Shown: positions 21,665 through 33,555 of the stretch, in pieces
Position numbering within the stretch: the stretch's first letter is position 1
Layout of the letters: every line of letters starts with the position of its first letter
Origin: Anagrus nilaparvatae
Taxonomy: Eukaryota; Arthropoda; Insecta; Hymenoptera; Mymaridae
DNA length: 64,000 nucleotides
NCBI GenBank assembly: GCA_022575985.1
Contig: JAKSXM010000231.1
Location: forward strand, 23,474,501 to 23,538,500
Direction: 5' to 3'
Made by a program: the position numbers and the translations under genes
Notes under the pieces: model-generated
Told to the model about the DNA's origin: nothing
The model's database searches: none
The model's input: the letters and a program-made list of their open reading frames with translations, nothing else

Positions 21665-23319
21665 GCCATTGAATAAAGATCTCGGCTTAAACAAAAACCC
21701 TCCAGAAATGAAAAGTTGTGGAATGTGTTGGTTTTAGGCTAATTTGAAAGGGGAAACAAAATTGGACATTTCAACCCAGTGCTGGGCCCCCCCAGGGGGG
21801 AAAAACGATGGGGCTAAACGGTTTTTTGCAAATAACTCAAAAAGTAAGCAAAATATAAAAAAAAGTTTCCAATAAAAATTGTAGCTGAGAAAATTTCCGA
21901 CGAAAATAGTTCAAAGAGATTTTTCAGTTGGACGCACTGGGATCGAGCTATAAGCGGTCAAAGTTTCGACCTTTTTTACTAAATTTTCAAAAATCGATAT
22001 TTCACGACAGAAAAAAATAACGCGTTTTTGAAGAGTTTTTTTGATTTTTTGGTAGTCAAAAGTGTTAGATATGGGTATGTAAGGTTTTTTACATATAATA
22101 GTATGTATGTGGATATAAAATTTTGCATGTATATGTTTCTGCACTCCCACATATAGACGTTGCAACCCCTAGAAAATGCATTTTTTTTAGTGTCCAATTT
22201 TTGATGTTTTCAGCTAAAAAATCTTATAAATATGGGCAAAATTAGTATGGAATTACTTATTAGAGATCCATACTATCTATTCAAATCAAAATATGCACAT
22301 ATTTCAATGTAATTTTGCTTTAATAAAAAACGATTTTATCTATTTTTAAATTTTTAGCATTTTCTTAGCAAAAAACGGTTATGGACTCAAGCTACTGTAC
22401 TATTATGTACCAAAAATGTTGCCTATAGTTGAAATATTATAAAAATATAGAATAAATCAATAAGTAATTAATAATAATATATCGATAATTAATAATAATA
22501 TATCGATATTAATATAATTAATAATATTATATCGATAATCAAAAATATAGAATAAATAAATAATATTTCACGAAATTTCCAGGCGTATAAAACATACAAA
22601 TCCAAAAAAACGCAATTTTTTATTTTTTTCGAAAAAAATGGTTCTCGTTTTCAGGCAAAAATACATTTAAATATGTGCATATTTTGATTTGAATGCATAG
22701 TATGGATCTCTAATAAGTAATTCCATACTAATTTTGCCCATATTTATAAAATTTTATAGCTGAAAACATCAAAAATTGGACAATAAAAAAAATGCATTTT
22801 CTAGGGATTGCAACGTCTATTTGTGGGGGTGCAGAAACATATACATGCAAAATTGTATATACACATACATACTATTATATGTAAAAAAACCTTACATACC
22901 CATATCTAACACTTTTGACTACCAAAAAATCAAAAAAACTCATCAAAAACGCGTTTTTATTTTCTTTCGTAAAATATCAATTTTTGAAAATTTAGTAAAA
23001 ATGGTCGAAACTTTGACCGCTTATAGTTCGATCCCAGTGCGTCCAACTAAAAAATCTCTTAGAACCATTTTCGTCGGAAATTTTCTCAGCTATAATTTTT
23101 ATTCGAAACTTTTTTTTATATTTTGCTTACTTTTTGAGTTATTTGCAAAAAACCGTTTTGCCCCATCTTTTTCCCCCCCTGGGGGGCCCAGCACTGGGTG
23201 GAAATGTCCGATTTTGTTTCCCCTTTCAAATTAGTCTAAAACCAAGACATTCCACAACTTTTCATTTCTGGAGGATTCTTGTCCAAGTTTGCCCTTATTT
23301 TAGCCTTTATTCAATGGTG
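21665..23319. mobile_element. Long foldback element (about 655-bp inverted arms)
   Basis: The left arm (about 21665-22325) is the reverse complement of the right arm (about 22660-23319). Both outer ends read CCATTGAATAAAG. Shared landmarks include CCTCCAGAAATGAAAAGTTG, CACCCAGTGCTGGG/CAACCCAGTGCTGGG and the inner CATATTTAAATG region. The roughly 330-bp loop holds repeated ATATCGAT words. Open frames in each arm (for example 152 aa at 22776-23234) are mirror translations of the same DNA and show no known domain. No clear target duplication is visible, so the family (MITE or Foldback-like) is open. Confidence 0.85.
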
Positions 23320-23853
23320 TAATTCAATTTACTCTAATTTAAGGTAATTTGAATAGCATTTTATTATTTTATTTTAAGCCGCTGGGGTTAATTTTGAGGC
23401 TAATTTAACGGTAAACCATGTTTTCAGCCACTAGAAGGTCACTTAAGGCTGATCCGGACAAAATTAATTATGAACTATAATTTTAATTTCGTTTTGTGAC
23501 AATAATCAACATTGCTTAACCTAACTTCACCGTATTCCACCTGAGGATCTAAATAATAATGGTTAAACCAAAATCCCACAGACATCCTCTGGTCTGCGCG
23601 GCAAGCCAAAATCAGGATTAATTAACTTATGCTAAATGCCAATTTAAACCCTGAGTCCGGTTGCTAACTAAAATTTTATGACCTAAACTGGAATGGGCAT
23701 ATACGGTACACGCTGCGCTAACTGGGTTATTATTTAATTTTGAAAACCTTCATGGTAATTCGCAATCACAATTTTATTATGGGGACTATAATCCTGGGAT
23801 TTTTATTGTTGTAATAACAGCTTTACATGATAACACGTATTCAATGATTTATT
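23320..23853. other. No gene seen
   Basis: AT-rich single-copy-looking sequence between two mobile elements. The last seven bases (ATTTATT, 23847-23853) form the candidate target duplication of the next element. Confidence 0.4.
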
Positions 23854-24230
23854 TAAGGTAATGTGGTACTTCAGACGCTCGAAAAAAAGCAATTTTTTGA
23901 GATTTTTTTGTGGATAAACTATTAAACATTAAAAAAAAATTTTTTTTTAGGTCTAAATAATACACATTTATAGCTTATAAAAAAAAATTTTTTTATTAAT
24001 ATTTTAAATTATAAAGGGTGGATAACAGGTTTTAAAGTTCGCGTTTAAAAAAAAAGTGTACTGAATACTGACATGATTTTTCCGGACTGAATGGTCTGAA
24101 ACACAAAAACACAGAAAATTCTTAAAATTTATGAGTTAAGTTATAATGTGAACCAGAATCTAAGAATTTGCACAAAAAATGAATAATTGGCGAGCACTTG
24201 AAAAAAATTTTAGAAAAAAACACTTTTTTT

Positions 24231-24249
24231 GGTTCCTCAAAGAGGAACC
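24231..24249. other. Perfect 8-bp hairpin GGTTCCTC-AAA-GAGGAACC
   Basis: Exact inverted repeat with a 3-nt loop, inside the TIR element just upstream of its (TG)n tract. Confidence 0.6.
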
Positions 24250-24342
24250 ATTGTGTTAGGTCAAAATTTGATTTTCTATTTTTTGGCATATAAGCACGTT
24301 TTGGGACCCCAGGAAGCTAAAAACCGGTTTTTAAAAAAAGTC

Positions 24343-24344
<2 letters not shown>

Positions 24345-24391
<47 letters not shown>
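24345..24391. repeat. (TG)n microsatellite
   Basis: About 22 uninterrupted TG units, followed by TACGTATGTATG. Confidence 0.95.
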
Positions 24392-24394
<3 letters not shown>

Positions 24395-24469
24395 TATGTA
24401 TGTAATCGGTGATATTTCACAAACATTATGGAATTAAGACCTAATTTTTCTTTCAAAAATTTTTTTATC

Positions 24470-25760
24470 AAAAAATCTCGAGGTACTTTTTTTTTTTTTT
24501 AGTTTGGATGTAATACCTCATTTATTTCCACGAAAGTACTTATATTTGAAAGTATGGTTTTTACTCGATATCTCGAATCTGATACTTAATTTTTTGAAAA
24601 TTTTTTTTCCAAAATTTTTTTCACGAAAAAATACAAAAAACGACAATATTTTTTTTCTTTTTGGACGTAGTACCTAATTTATTTCTATGAAAGTACTAGT
24701 TTTAGAAAGTTTGTTTATAGTCATTTTTTGGATCTGATACCGAATTTTTAAAAAAATTTTTTTTCAAAATTAAAAAAACAAAAAAATTAAAAAACCTGCA
24801 ATATTTTTTTTTTTTTGGGCGTAATACCTCATTTAATTCAAAAAATACAAGAAACAACAATTTAATTTTTTCTTTTTGGACGTAGTATCTAATTTATTTC
24901 TATGAAAGTACTAGTTTTAGAAAGTTTGTCTATAGTCATTTTTTGGATCTGATACCGAATTTCTAAAAAAATTTTTTTTCAAAATTGAAGAAACAAAAAA
25001 ATTAAAAAACCTGCAATATTTTTTTTTTTTTTGGGTGTAATACCTCATTTATTTCCATGAAAGTACTTATATATGAAAGTGTAGTTTTTACTCGATATCT
25101 CGGATCTGATACTTAATTTTTTGAAAATTTTTTCTTCAAAATTTTCGTCACAAAAAAATACAAAAAACACTAAATTTTTTTTCTCTTTGGACGTAGTGCC
25201 TAATTTATTTCTATGAAAGTACTAGTTTTAGAAAGTTTGTCTATAGTCATTTTTTGGATCTGATACCGAATTTCTAAAAAATTTTTTTTCAAGATTGAAA
25301 AAAAAAAAAAAATTAAAAAACCTGCAATATTTTTTTTTTTTGGGGTGTAATACCTCATTAAATTCCATGAAAATACTAATATCTGAAAATACTGCAACCG
25401 GCGATATTTCACAACCGTTATGAAATTAAGACCTAACTTTTTTTTCAAAAATTTTTTCACCAAAAAAGCTCTAGGTACTTTTTTTTTTTTTTAATTTGGA
25501 TGTAATACCTCATTTATTTCCATGAAAGTACTTATATTTGAAAGTATGGTTTTTACTCTCTATCTCGAATCTGATACTTAATTTAAAAAAAATATTTTTT
25601 CCTTAATTTTTTTTCACAAAAAAATACAAAAAACACCAAATTTTTTTTTCTTTTTGTATGTAGTACCTAATTTATTTCTATGAGAGTACTAATTTTAGAC
25701 AGTTCATTTATAGTAATTTTTTGGATTTGATACCGAATTTTTCCAAAATTTATTTCTCAA
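24470..25760. repeat. Nine-copy array of a ~155-bp repeat, alternating two types
   Basis: Copies begin near 24508, 24667, 24820 (shortened), 24882, 25035, 25191, 25345, 25500 and 25656, spaced 153-159 bp except for the shortened copy. Type A has TAATACCTCATTTATTTCCA; type B has TAGTACCTAATTTATTTCTA and TTTTTTGGATCTGATACCGA. The alternation gives a dimer of about 310 bp. A partial type B copy also occurs at about 6990-7060. Confidence 0.85.
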
Positions 25761-26182
25761 AATTAAAAAAGTTTTTTCTCATTGTTTGGGGAACCTTAGT
25801 GCCAGCTAGTTGGCAGGGTATTTTGAAGTTTTTTGCATAAAAAATATAGTAAAATTAAAAATTTTCGCTAGATCGAGGTTCACATTATAAATATACATAT
25901 TTTAAACATGCAGTTCATTTTTTAAGAAAATCGGTCCACGGAATTCCGAGAAATCGTGTCAGTAATGTACAAAAAAATGGTTTTGAGATAAACTCGTTGA
26001 AAGTTTTTTTTTCACATAAAAGACTTAATAATAATTATTGAAAGTAGGCTTAAAAATAGTACTTATAATGCTCCGATTTTTCTAAAATTTTTTTTCCATA
26101 TTTTTAAATAGTTATACTTTCAGAAAATAAAAAAAAAAAATTTTTGAAAAACGAAAAATTTCTGAAGTACCACATTACCTTA

Positions 26183-27675
26183 ATTTATTTAAATAATTAA
26201 ATATAAATCTCTTTTAATTAATGTAGTTAATAAATTATGAAATTCCCCATTTAATGTAGTGTGAAATTTGTGTTATAAAAGTCTTATTTTGTATTTTATA
26301 TTTCAAAGTGCTATGTGTTTTCATGTTGTGATTTGCTTTATGAGAAAGAATTTGCAAAGTTTCTTGTTAATAATTAATTATAAGGCAATTTCTTTCCCTT
26401 GGCATGTTTTATGTTTGTGTAGTGTCCATACTTTGTGTTTCTCTAATATAAATTTCCCCAGAAATCCTAAAACATGACCCCCTGTTTTACCCTTTTCAGA
26501 GCTCGAGCTAGTAAACTAATGTCCAGGGCTCGCTGATTAATTATTTTAGGATATTCAGCTGGAGAAATTTTATGTATTTCAGGTATTATCGGAGCTACAG
26601 ATAAAGCAATTACCCTGAAGTAAGTATGCGCTTTTAATATTTTGAACCAAAATTTTAAAGTAATTTATGATTTTGATTTAACTAACTTAATTTTAATTAA
26701 CATTATTCTTAACTTTACTTAGATTTATCATAATAACTAATTTTAATTAACTATTTCTAGTTTTGGTTCGAAATATTATAAGCCCAAGCTGTACCTTAAA
26801 ATTTTCAGGAAATTTATCGCAGAAGTTGGACTTTACTATTATTTTATTAACTGATAGTCCTTAATTAGTTTTAATTAGTTTATTAGAATTGAAATGACTT
26901 AAATTAGAGAATTTAAATATTTTATTTAACTTAAACTTGAAATTGGTACTTTACTGTTGTTCGTATAACAGGAACCATTCAATTTTTGAATTTTATACTT
27001 TTAACTCAAATTTTGTACCATTTTAAGTTATCTTAACTTAGTACAACCATTTTATATTGATTAATGCTTCAATTTGGAAGAATTTAGTTTTAAATGTTCA
27101 AAAATCTATCGAATAGAAAATTTCACCAAAAAATTTTTAGAACGAGTAAAAGTTCCAAATTCTAACATTTGATTTTTTTAAGTACAATTTTGGGTTAATT
27201 TCAATTAAAATAGCTGCATTGGGATAAGTTTAGCCCAATTTAGCCTAATTTGGACCATAGAAGTTAGATTAGTCACTAGTAAAGTCCAAATGTTTAGCTA
27301 GTACATAGTATTTATATGTAAATTTTTAAAATTTAACGAGGAACCTCATCCTTTTTTTAGAACGCAACAAGATACCATTTTATTATTTTATACTTCAGAA
27401 AACTTAAACTAAGTCTGAAGACTGTATTTAACGATAAGTCATTTATTAACATTAAGCCAATTTCTAGACTAAATTTTAAATTTCGATAGACCAAAGCTCT
27501 TTTTCTTTTTAATAATAAGTTAATTTTTATGATTTATTAAGCGATATTCCTTTTTTGTGTTACTTAATTACTAAAATTACTTTTAATTTAGTATTCGGAA
27601 AGCTATTTAATTTATATAAAACATTATCTTATTTAAATTTCGGAAAACCATTAGATAAATAGAGAAAACATAAAC
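26183..27675. other. No confident gene; one candidate 70-bp exon at 26550-26619 (+)
   Basis: AT-rich. The candidate exon has an acceptor TTAATTATTTTAG, a donor GAA/GTAAGTAT, and one open phase translating to YSAGEILCISGIIGATDKAI and more. I cannot name a family, and the splice sites could be chance. Confidence 0.25.
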
Positions 27676-27810
27676 TTATCTTCAAGATTCGAAAAGCCAT
27701 AAAACATTTACTTATTTGTAAAATTCGAAAAGCCATAAACATTTACTTATTTTTAAGATTCGAAAAGCCATAAACATTTACTTAATTTTAAGATTCGAGA
27801 AGCCATAAAT
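27676..27810. repeat. Short tandem repeat, ~45-bp unit
   Basis: AAGATTCGAAAAGCCATAAA with an ACATTTACTTA linker occurs four times with small changes. Confidence 0.8.
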
Positions 27811-27973
27811 TTTCACCAAGAAGACCATGAATTTCCTGTAAGTATTGGTCTTCTTGATAGACAGAGTCCATAAAATAATCCATTTGAGTTATAAAAATCC
27901 CCCTGGTCTTTCCATCGAATTTTAAGTTATTTGTCATAAGACTTATCCTATATTGTGAAATTACATAACGAAA

Positions 27974-28137
27974 TTACGTGTTTAACCTCCTGGAGCAAAT
28001 AACTTTATCAGCTCCAGGTAGTTTTATTTTATCAAAATACCGAGTTATGGCGTCTTGTGAGGATTCTATTAAATTTTTGTACGCTATTGTATTGTCTCGT
28101 AATTGCTTAACTAAGCATTCCTTCAAATCATTATTCA
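27974..28137 (-). other. Candidate coding exon of an unknown protein
   Basis: The minus-strand frame is open for 54 codons, from an AG acceptor at 28139-28138 to a stop at 27974. It reads NDLKECLVKQLRDNTIAYKN and then SSQDAITRYFDKIKLPGADK, with codon use that looks like real protein. An upstream GTAAGT donor lies near 28178, but its phase does not clearly join. It abuts the left end of the 5.5 kb transposon, which may have interrupted the gene. No family recognised. Confidence 0.35.
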
Positions 28138-28224
28138 CTTAAAATTATAAAAAATTATTAGTATTGACTTAAACTTACCAAACTGCTAATTTTTTTACTA
28201 TTTTCACTAATTTACCACTAATTC

Positions 28225-28405
28225 CCCGACGAATTGTCCTGAGATCTCTGGAGATCTCTGGAGATCTCTGGAGATCTCTAAAATTTATTTTTTTATAATT
28301 TAGAATTCTGAAGTATAAAAGAAAATTTTTGTTATAAATGCATCAATAAGGCATCAATAAGCACTTTCGGCAAAAAAAAATTTTTTAACTTATATTCGGT
28401 AAACT
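28225..28405 (+). repeat. Left terminal inverted repeat
   Basis: Pairs with 33556-33725. It contains about four tandem copies of the decamer GAGATCTCTG, against about two in the right TIR, so one TIR has expanded or the other contracted since insertion. Confidence 0.85.
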
Positions 28406-28530
28406 TTTTCAGCATATCAGCCCTATCTGTTGATAAGTAAAACTACACTAAACATTGTGAATGATTATTTTATTATATAAATTTATAAATGATTAAATAT
28501 TAATAAATATTTTATTAGAATATTAAATAT

Positions 28531-31312
28531 TTACATTATAACATTTTGATTATGTGGCTGTAAGCATATAAAATTATCTACAAGAATTAAATTATTTATA
28601 GAAAGTAGATCCTCAACTTTAATAAACAAAAATTCTTTAAGTCTTTTAATAGGTAAAATATTTGATACCAAAACGTTTAATTCAGAAATTAAAATTCTTT
28701 CATAGTCAACTAAAGCTAAAGGATTGCACATAAAATAATAAGAACCGTTGAATGAGAAATAACATAAAATTAAAAAAAATCTATAATCTAATACATTTTT
28801 AGTTCTGATTTCAACAATGTAATTGTTGGTCTTACATTCTATATAAATTTTTGAAGTGTACAATACGCTGTTGATTTTGAAACGGTCATAGATTGAAAAA
28901 TTATTAGACTTACAAAAATTTTTTATAGCTGACCATTCTTTATCGCGAAGATATTTTTTAATATCCTCTTCCGTAAGAGGTTGAATGTTGTAAGATTTTT
29001 TTATATTTTCATAACTATTCATCACCACATTTTGCTTCAAGCAATCATATTGTATTTGTAATTTTAACTTGTTTGCCAACTCTTTACCAATATAGGAATT
29101 ACCATTCACCATGCTACCTATAATCCCACTTCGATCTTCAAATGGAAAGGCTGCAGTAGCCCATAGAGGACCCCAAAGCCGTACATAATGAACTAGGTGA
29201 CAAGTTTGATGGGCATTATAGGTGTATTGTCTGTTTCCATAAAGATGACCAATATCAGAGTAAAATTTTTTGAGACAAGTGTCTGCCAAATCTAAGTTTT
29301 GTTTATTTACTTCGTCTTTATTTAGTAAAAATATCCCAACAACTAAAAGCAGCCAGTGCTGAAAATATTTTTCGGGCAAGTATTTCTTAAAGATTGGCAC
29401 TGAGTAGTAAAAAAGCCAATTCTGCCATTCATAAGCCTTATAATCTGGAAATTCCGAAATTTTTCTTGGTAGGCGATGAAATAAAGACGGCACTTTAATA
29501 TTTAACATACATATATCAATTTCATGCAATTTATTTTTTAAACTATACGCTGCTGTAGTTGATGAAGTAAATATTAAAGTAGTGAACTGGCGAACGCATC
29601 CCAAAAAAATAGAATGCATCTGTTCTCCTAATACACACTCACTGGTATTTATAGCAGGAAGTTTATCAAGAACAGTTTTTCCTTTTATACCTTTGTAAAC
29701 GGCATCCTTTCTTTTTGTTCTCAACTTTCTTACTTCTTCTTCATGATTCATTCTCCCTATAATTATTATTTTACAATTACTTTTAGGAATAAAAATTTTG
29801 TCGAGAGGCATGCAACAAGAGGTAGAGTTTGAGCCCACTTTCTTTCCCAATTTTTGGGAATATAAATATTTTTATTATAAAAGTAGAAAAATAAGACTTA
29901 AAGGGGCTTACCACTCTCCTTAAAAAAATCCTAAATTCGCGACTGTATTGTTTAGGGGTCGTGCGGTTACCCGAAAGTCGGTTCGGGTACCCAAAATTTC
30001 GGGTTTTTTGCTCCAAGTTGGGTCGAATTCGGCATATCAAAGGAAGCTTTCGATTCAACACTGCAACTGCAGATTTTTTTTGGGAAGTTTCGGGCTTCAC
30101 ACGAAATCTGACAGAAAATACCGAAATTTCGGGTACTACTCCAGTCAAATCGCGGGGGGGGGGTGTATTATCTCCTACTGACAGGAGACTTGCTCTACTA
30201 TATGTTTTTTGGGTCGCTGATCACGAAAATCGGGGTTATTTCCAGGAGATATTTTCAGAACACCCTTAAATTTGCAAAAACTACCCCAAAAAAGAGGTTT
30301 TTTGATATATTAGCAAATTGAGTTTATAGATTTATCCAAGAATTGGTCTTAGGAGGTTTTATGGGTCGCTGAACAAGAATTTTAGGTAGTTTGCAATGAT
30401 TAATTAATATTTCACCCCTTAAATTAGCAAAAATTACCCCTAAAAGGAGGTTTTTTGCTATTTTCGCACTGTGAGCGACCAGATTAGGCCCTTACGGGTT
30501 TTTTGGGTCGCTGATCAAGAATTCGTAGAAATTTTTGATAAATATTCTTAAATATTCTTGGCTAAATCTATAAGCTCAGTTTACTAATATATAAAAAAAA
30601 ACCCTTTTTGAGGGTAGCTTTTGCAAATTTAAGAGTGTTCCGAAAATATCTCCCGGAAAAGTCCACAATTTTTGTTATCAGCGACCCCTAAAACATATAG
30701 TAGAGCAAATCTCATGTCAGTAGGAGAAAATGCACCCTAAACCGCGATTTGACTGAAGTATACCCGACCCGAGTTTCGGGTAACCGCACGACCCTAGTAT
30801 CGTTATATTATAAATAGATTAAAAAACCTTCTTTAGTTCTGAGAATTATTTTCTTGGGTGGTATGTAGACGCGAATAGTATTATTGGTCCCATCCGATTT
30901 TTTCCCAATAACAATAGGAGTTGTCTCAATTTCGCAAACTTCGCAACCATTCGCGCTATTAAATTGAGTTTCATTCAATAACTTAGCTCTTGCAGGTGCA
31001 TCGGCAATAGCAACATGAACTCTTACTTTGGAAGTTATTTTCCTTTTAGTCACTGGATGAATCCATTGAACGCCATTATCATAATAAAATTTAATTTTTT
31101 TACAAAATGGTTCCAAAAAAGTACTCATGGGTGGTTGTGTCTCGGCATACCAAATTCCATTTAAAATAATAAATGCTGATCTTAATTTAACCGGTACTTC
31201 GGCAATAGCAAACATAACTGGCCAACAATTACTATGATTACTGTTAACTAACTTCAAGCCATCTGTATGCAAAATCAGATTAAGGAAATATGGTCCAAAA
31301 TGATATTTTTTG
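28531..31312 (-). CDS. CACTA(CMC)-like transposase, two visible exons, 5' end unresolved
   Basis: Exon 31312-30828 is joined to 29756-28531; the donor GAAG/GTTTTT and acceptor TTATAG/GG keep phase (g plus gg makes Gly), giving RTKEGRMNHEEEVRKLRTKR across the joint. Likely catalytic residues are Asp in HTDGLKL, Asp in AIADAPARA and Glu in AFPFEDRSG, with GCEVCEI as zinc-binding Cys and HLVHYVRLWGPLWATAAF as the conserved helix (family knowledge of CMC transposases). The enzyme would cut and paste the element. The N-terminal region usual in the family is missing: an in-frame stop lies just upstream of 31312 and 31313-31956 looks non-coding. Either an exon was missed or the protein is truncated. 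The 1071-bp intron contains the MITE at 29953-30796. Confidence 0.75.
29953..30796. mobile_element. hAT-like foldback MITE (844 bp) inside the transposase intron
   Basis: The ends read TAGGGGTCGTGCGGTTACCC and, at right, the reverse complement with one G fewer. The flanks GTATTGTT (29945-29952) and GTATCGTT (30797-30804) form an 8-bp target duplication with one mismatch, typical of hAT elements. The arms remain complementary over more than 200 bp inward (TCAAATCGCGG, CTCCTACTGACA, GCTCTACTATATG), apart from a ~150-bp block near 30000-30120 present only at left. GGGTCGCTGA recurs in the loop and arms. No protein is encoded. Confidence 0.85.
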
Positions 31313-31956
31313 CTTTATAAGCAAAATTTCATTTTTATTTTTCATATAAAATATTTATATACTACTAAATAATCTAATAAAATAAATAATTTATTTGAAT
31401 AATTATTTATAATCTAATAAAATAAATAAACTTAGTGATAGACAGTGTTAAAAATTTACTAATTTATAAAGCTAAAATCAAATCTCTCTTTTTTATTTTT
31501 TTCTTTCTGATTTTTATTTCTCAATCTGATTTTATTAGCCTTAAATTAACAACTATTAAATGTTTAAACATAAAATATATAACTATTTAAATTATTATAT
31601 TTTTTAAAATTTATAAAAACAAAAAACATTTTCATTTGATCTTTTAAACATAAAGTAAGAAAAAACTAATTAATAATGAAATTGCACTTTTTTATGTACA
31701 AACAATGAATACCAGAAATAAAAAAAAATAAGTACACAGATTTAAAATAATTAATTATATTCAAGTTTAAAATACTAAAATTTTACTATTCTTTCTGTTA
31801 TGATAATAATTTTTTAATTTTAATCTGATTTAAAAAAAAATAAAAAAATAATAACAACTTTTTTTAAACTTTAAAATTATAAAATATATTATATTTTATA
31901 ATAATAATTGTTGATCTTGAAAAAAAAAATAAAATTAATTCAGTATAACTTTTAAG
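31313..31956. other. Intergenic space between the two transposon genes
   Basis: Very AT-rich with no ORF or convincing exon on the minus strand. It would hold the promoter of the transposase if that gene is transcribed separately. Confidence 0.4.
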
Positions 31957-33248
31957 TTATTTATATTCATATGATGTTCCATGTAACTCATGTGCCTTCA
32001 TCTTAGCTTTCAATTTTTGAATTTTTTGAGTTAGAGACCTATTAATTGTATGTACGTCTTGAGTTACTCGCATATTTTCTCTTTTTTCAACCCATTTGGC
32101 AAATCCTACAATATATTTATTTAATTATAATAGAAATTAAAAAAAAAAACTTTAATGTATACAAACTTAGAACTAACCAATTATAACTCTAAGAGCGTAC
32201 TGATTAAGACCAACAATCGGTTGATCGATAGGATACTTTGTGTGCCTGGGCGGTTGCCCAGTTCTCGTAGAGACTTTGATTGCTTCTGGTTTGAAAATAC
32301 CAGCTATTAAACGTGTAGCTACGTTTGAAGCATCAGTAGCACCAAGTGCATATCTCAAATTTTTTAATTTGCAATAAATTCCAGTATCACCTAATGCCAT
32401 ACTCTGCAAGTAGATTAAAAAACAATTTTAAGATAAAAGTTACATTTGAATTGTAAATTTTCAACAAAATAAACTGTACCTCATCTAATTCACCAAATAA
32501 TTGACTTTCGTCCCCACCTTGATTACATTCTTTGAAATGAAAATCATCGAAATTAAGGTCTAAAATAGTTTGTTTTTGTACTGAAAATAAAAGAAATAAG
32601 CATTATAAATATAAGTAGTTTAAACGACCATTAAAACTAATTATCAAAATAAGCTTAGTTTACCTTTTCTTTTCTTATACAAATGTGACTTATTTGTTTG
32701 CTTTCTTTTCCTACCATTCACAAAAATTATACTATCTTCACTATCATATTCTAATCTATCTGTATCCAAATCAGAATCATCAGGATCACTATCGATAAGC
32801 ATTTGCTCTGTAACTGATCCATTATTTTTGGTAACCAATGCATCGTTATTATTATGATTAGATATGGTATTAAGCCTTAAGTTTGCCTGGTCTTTACTTG
32901 ATCGACTAGGTCGCTTTTTTGTTAGTAAATCTGGATCCGATTCTTTAGCCTTATTGTTTTGGTTTGAGCATATTTTATCAAACGCTTTATCGATTTTATT
33001 TGCATTTTCTAAAACAATGTTAATTATAAAATTTTTTAAAAATGTAGTACAATAGTTTTATTATTATACTTACTTGAAATATCTATTATGTAGCCGTCGT
33101 ATTGGACATTTTGAAAGCAAAAAAATATTTTATCTTTCTTTTTTAAATTAGATTTTTCTCCTGCCACTTGAGCAGAGGTTATTTTGCTATACTGTTTACC
33201 GTCATTTACCGAAACTGTTTCTACTATTATATATTGTATGTCACTCAT
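31957..33248 (-). CDS. Five-exon accessory protein of the transposon, BEN/DUF4806-like C-terminus (331 aa)
   Basis: Exons are 33248-33074, 33008-32664, 32580-32480, 32403-32178 and 32105-31957. All four introns are GT-AG, short (65-83 bp), and the phases add up to 996 nt with no internal stop, so the gene looks intact. Residues about 1-70 start MSDIQYIIVETVSV; the middle is charged with an acidic stretch (DSDPDDSDLDTD) and a basic nuclear-localisation-like KKRKGK. Exon 4 encodes LGATDASNVATRLIAGIF, then STRTGQPP, resembling the BEN/DUF4806 DNA-binding fold. The last exon is coiled-coil-like (SLTQKIQKLKAKMKAHEL). I infer a DNA-binding partner of the transposase, comparable in role to TNPA of CACTA elements. 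The domain name is tentative. Confidence 0.75.
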
Positions 33249-33555
33249 TTTTAAATATAATTAATACTTTATTAATAAAATATTTTTTTAATAAATAAAA
33301 TTTTAATATATAAACTTTTTATTCTACATATTGTTTACTTTTAATAAAAAATAACAAAGATTAAATTATTTATTTTTCCGTTGATTTTAATTTCTACACG
33401 AACCGATCGTGGCGTTGCGGTGTGGCTCTGTTCATCTCTACTGCCGATAAAGAAAATATAAAAAATTCATGGAAAGGAAAGCCGCGCTTTTTAAAATTTA
33501 TTTATTTTTATTAATTTGAGTCACGTATAAAAATATAAATATAAAAATAAAAATA

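Larger units (their letters stand above)
23854..26182. mobile_element. Non-autonomous TIR DNA transposon carrying a tandem array
   Basis: The left end TAAGGTAATGTGGTACTTC (22 bp in all) is the exact reverse complement of the right end at 26161-26182. ATTTATT flanks both sides (23847-23853 and 26183-26189), a 7-bp candidate target duplication, though AT-rich. Further in, a weaker inverted match (CTGACATGATTTTTCCGG versus CTGACACGATTTCTCGG) suggests longer, decayed arms. The interior has no transposase. It holds a hairpin, a (TG)n run and nine copies of a 155-bp repeat. Confidence 0.8.

Noticed and set aside
22776..23234. 152-aa ORF in the foldback arm
   Set aside because: The other arm gives a near-identical peptide as a mirror copy; no domain, and frames differ between arms.
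25200..25463. 87-aa minus-strand ORF
   Set aside because: Lies wholly within the 155-bp tandem array.
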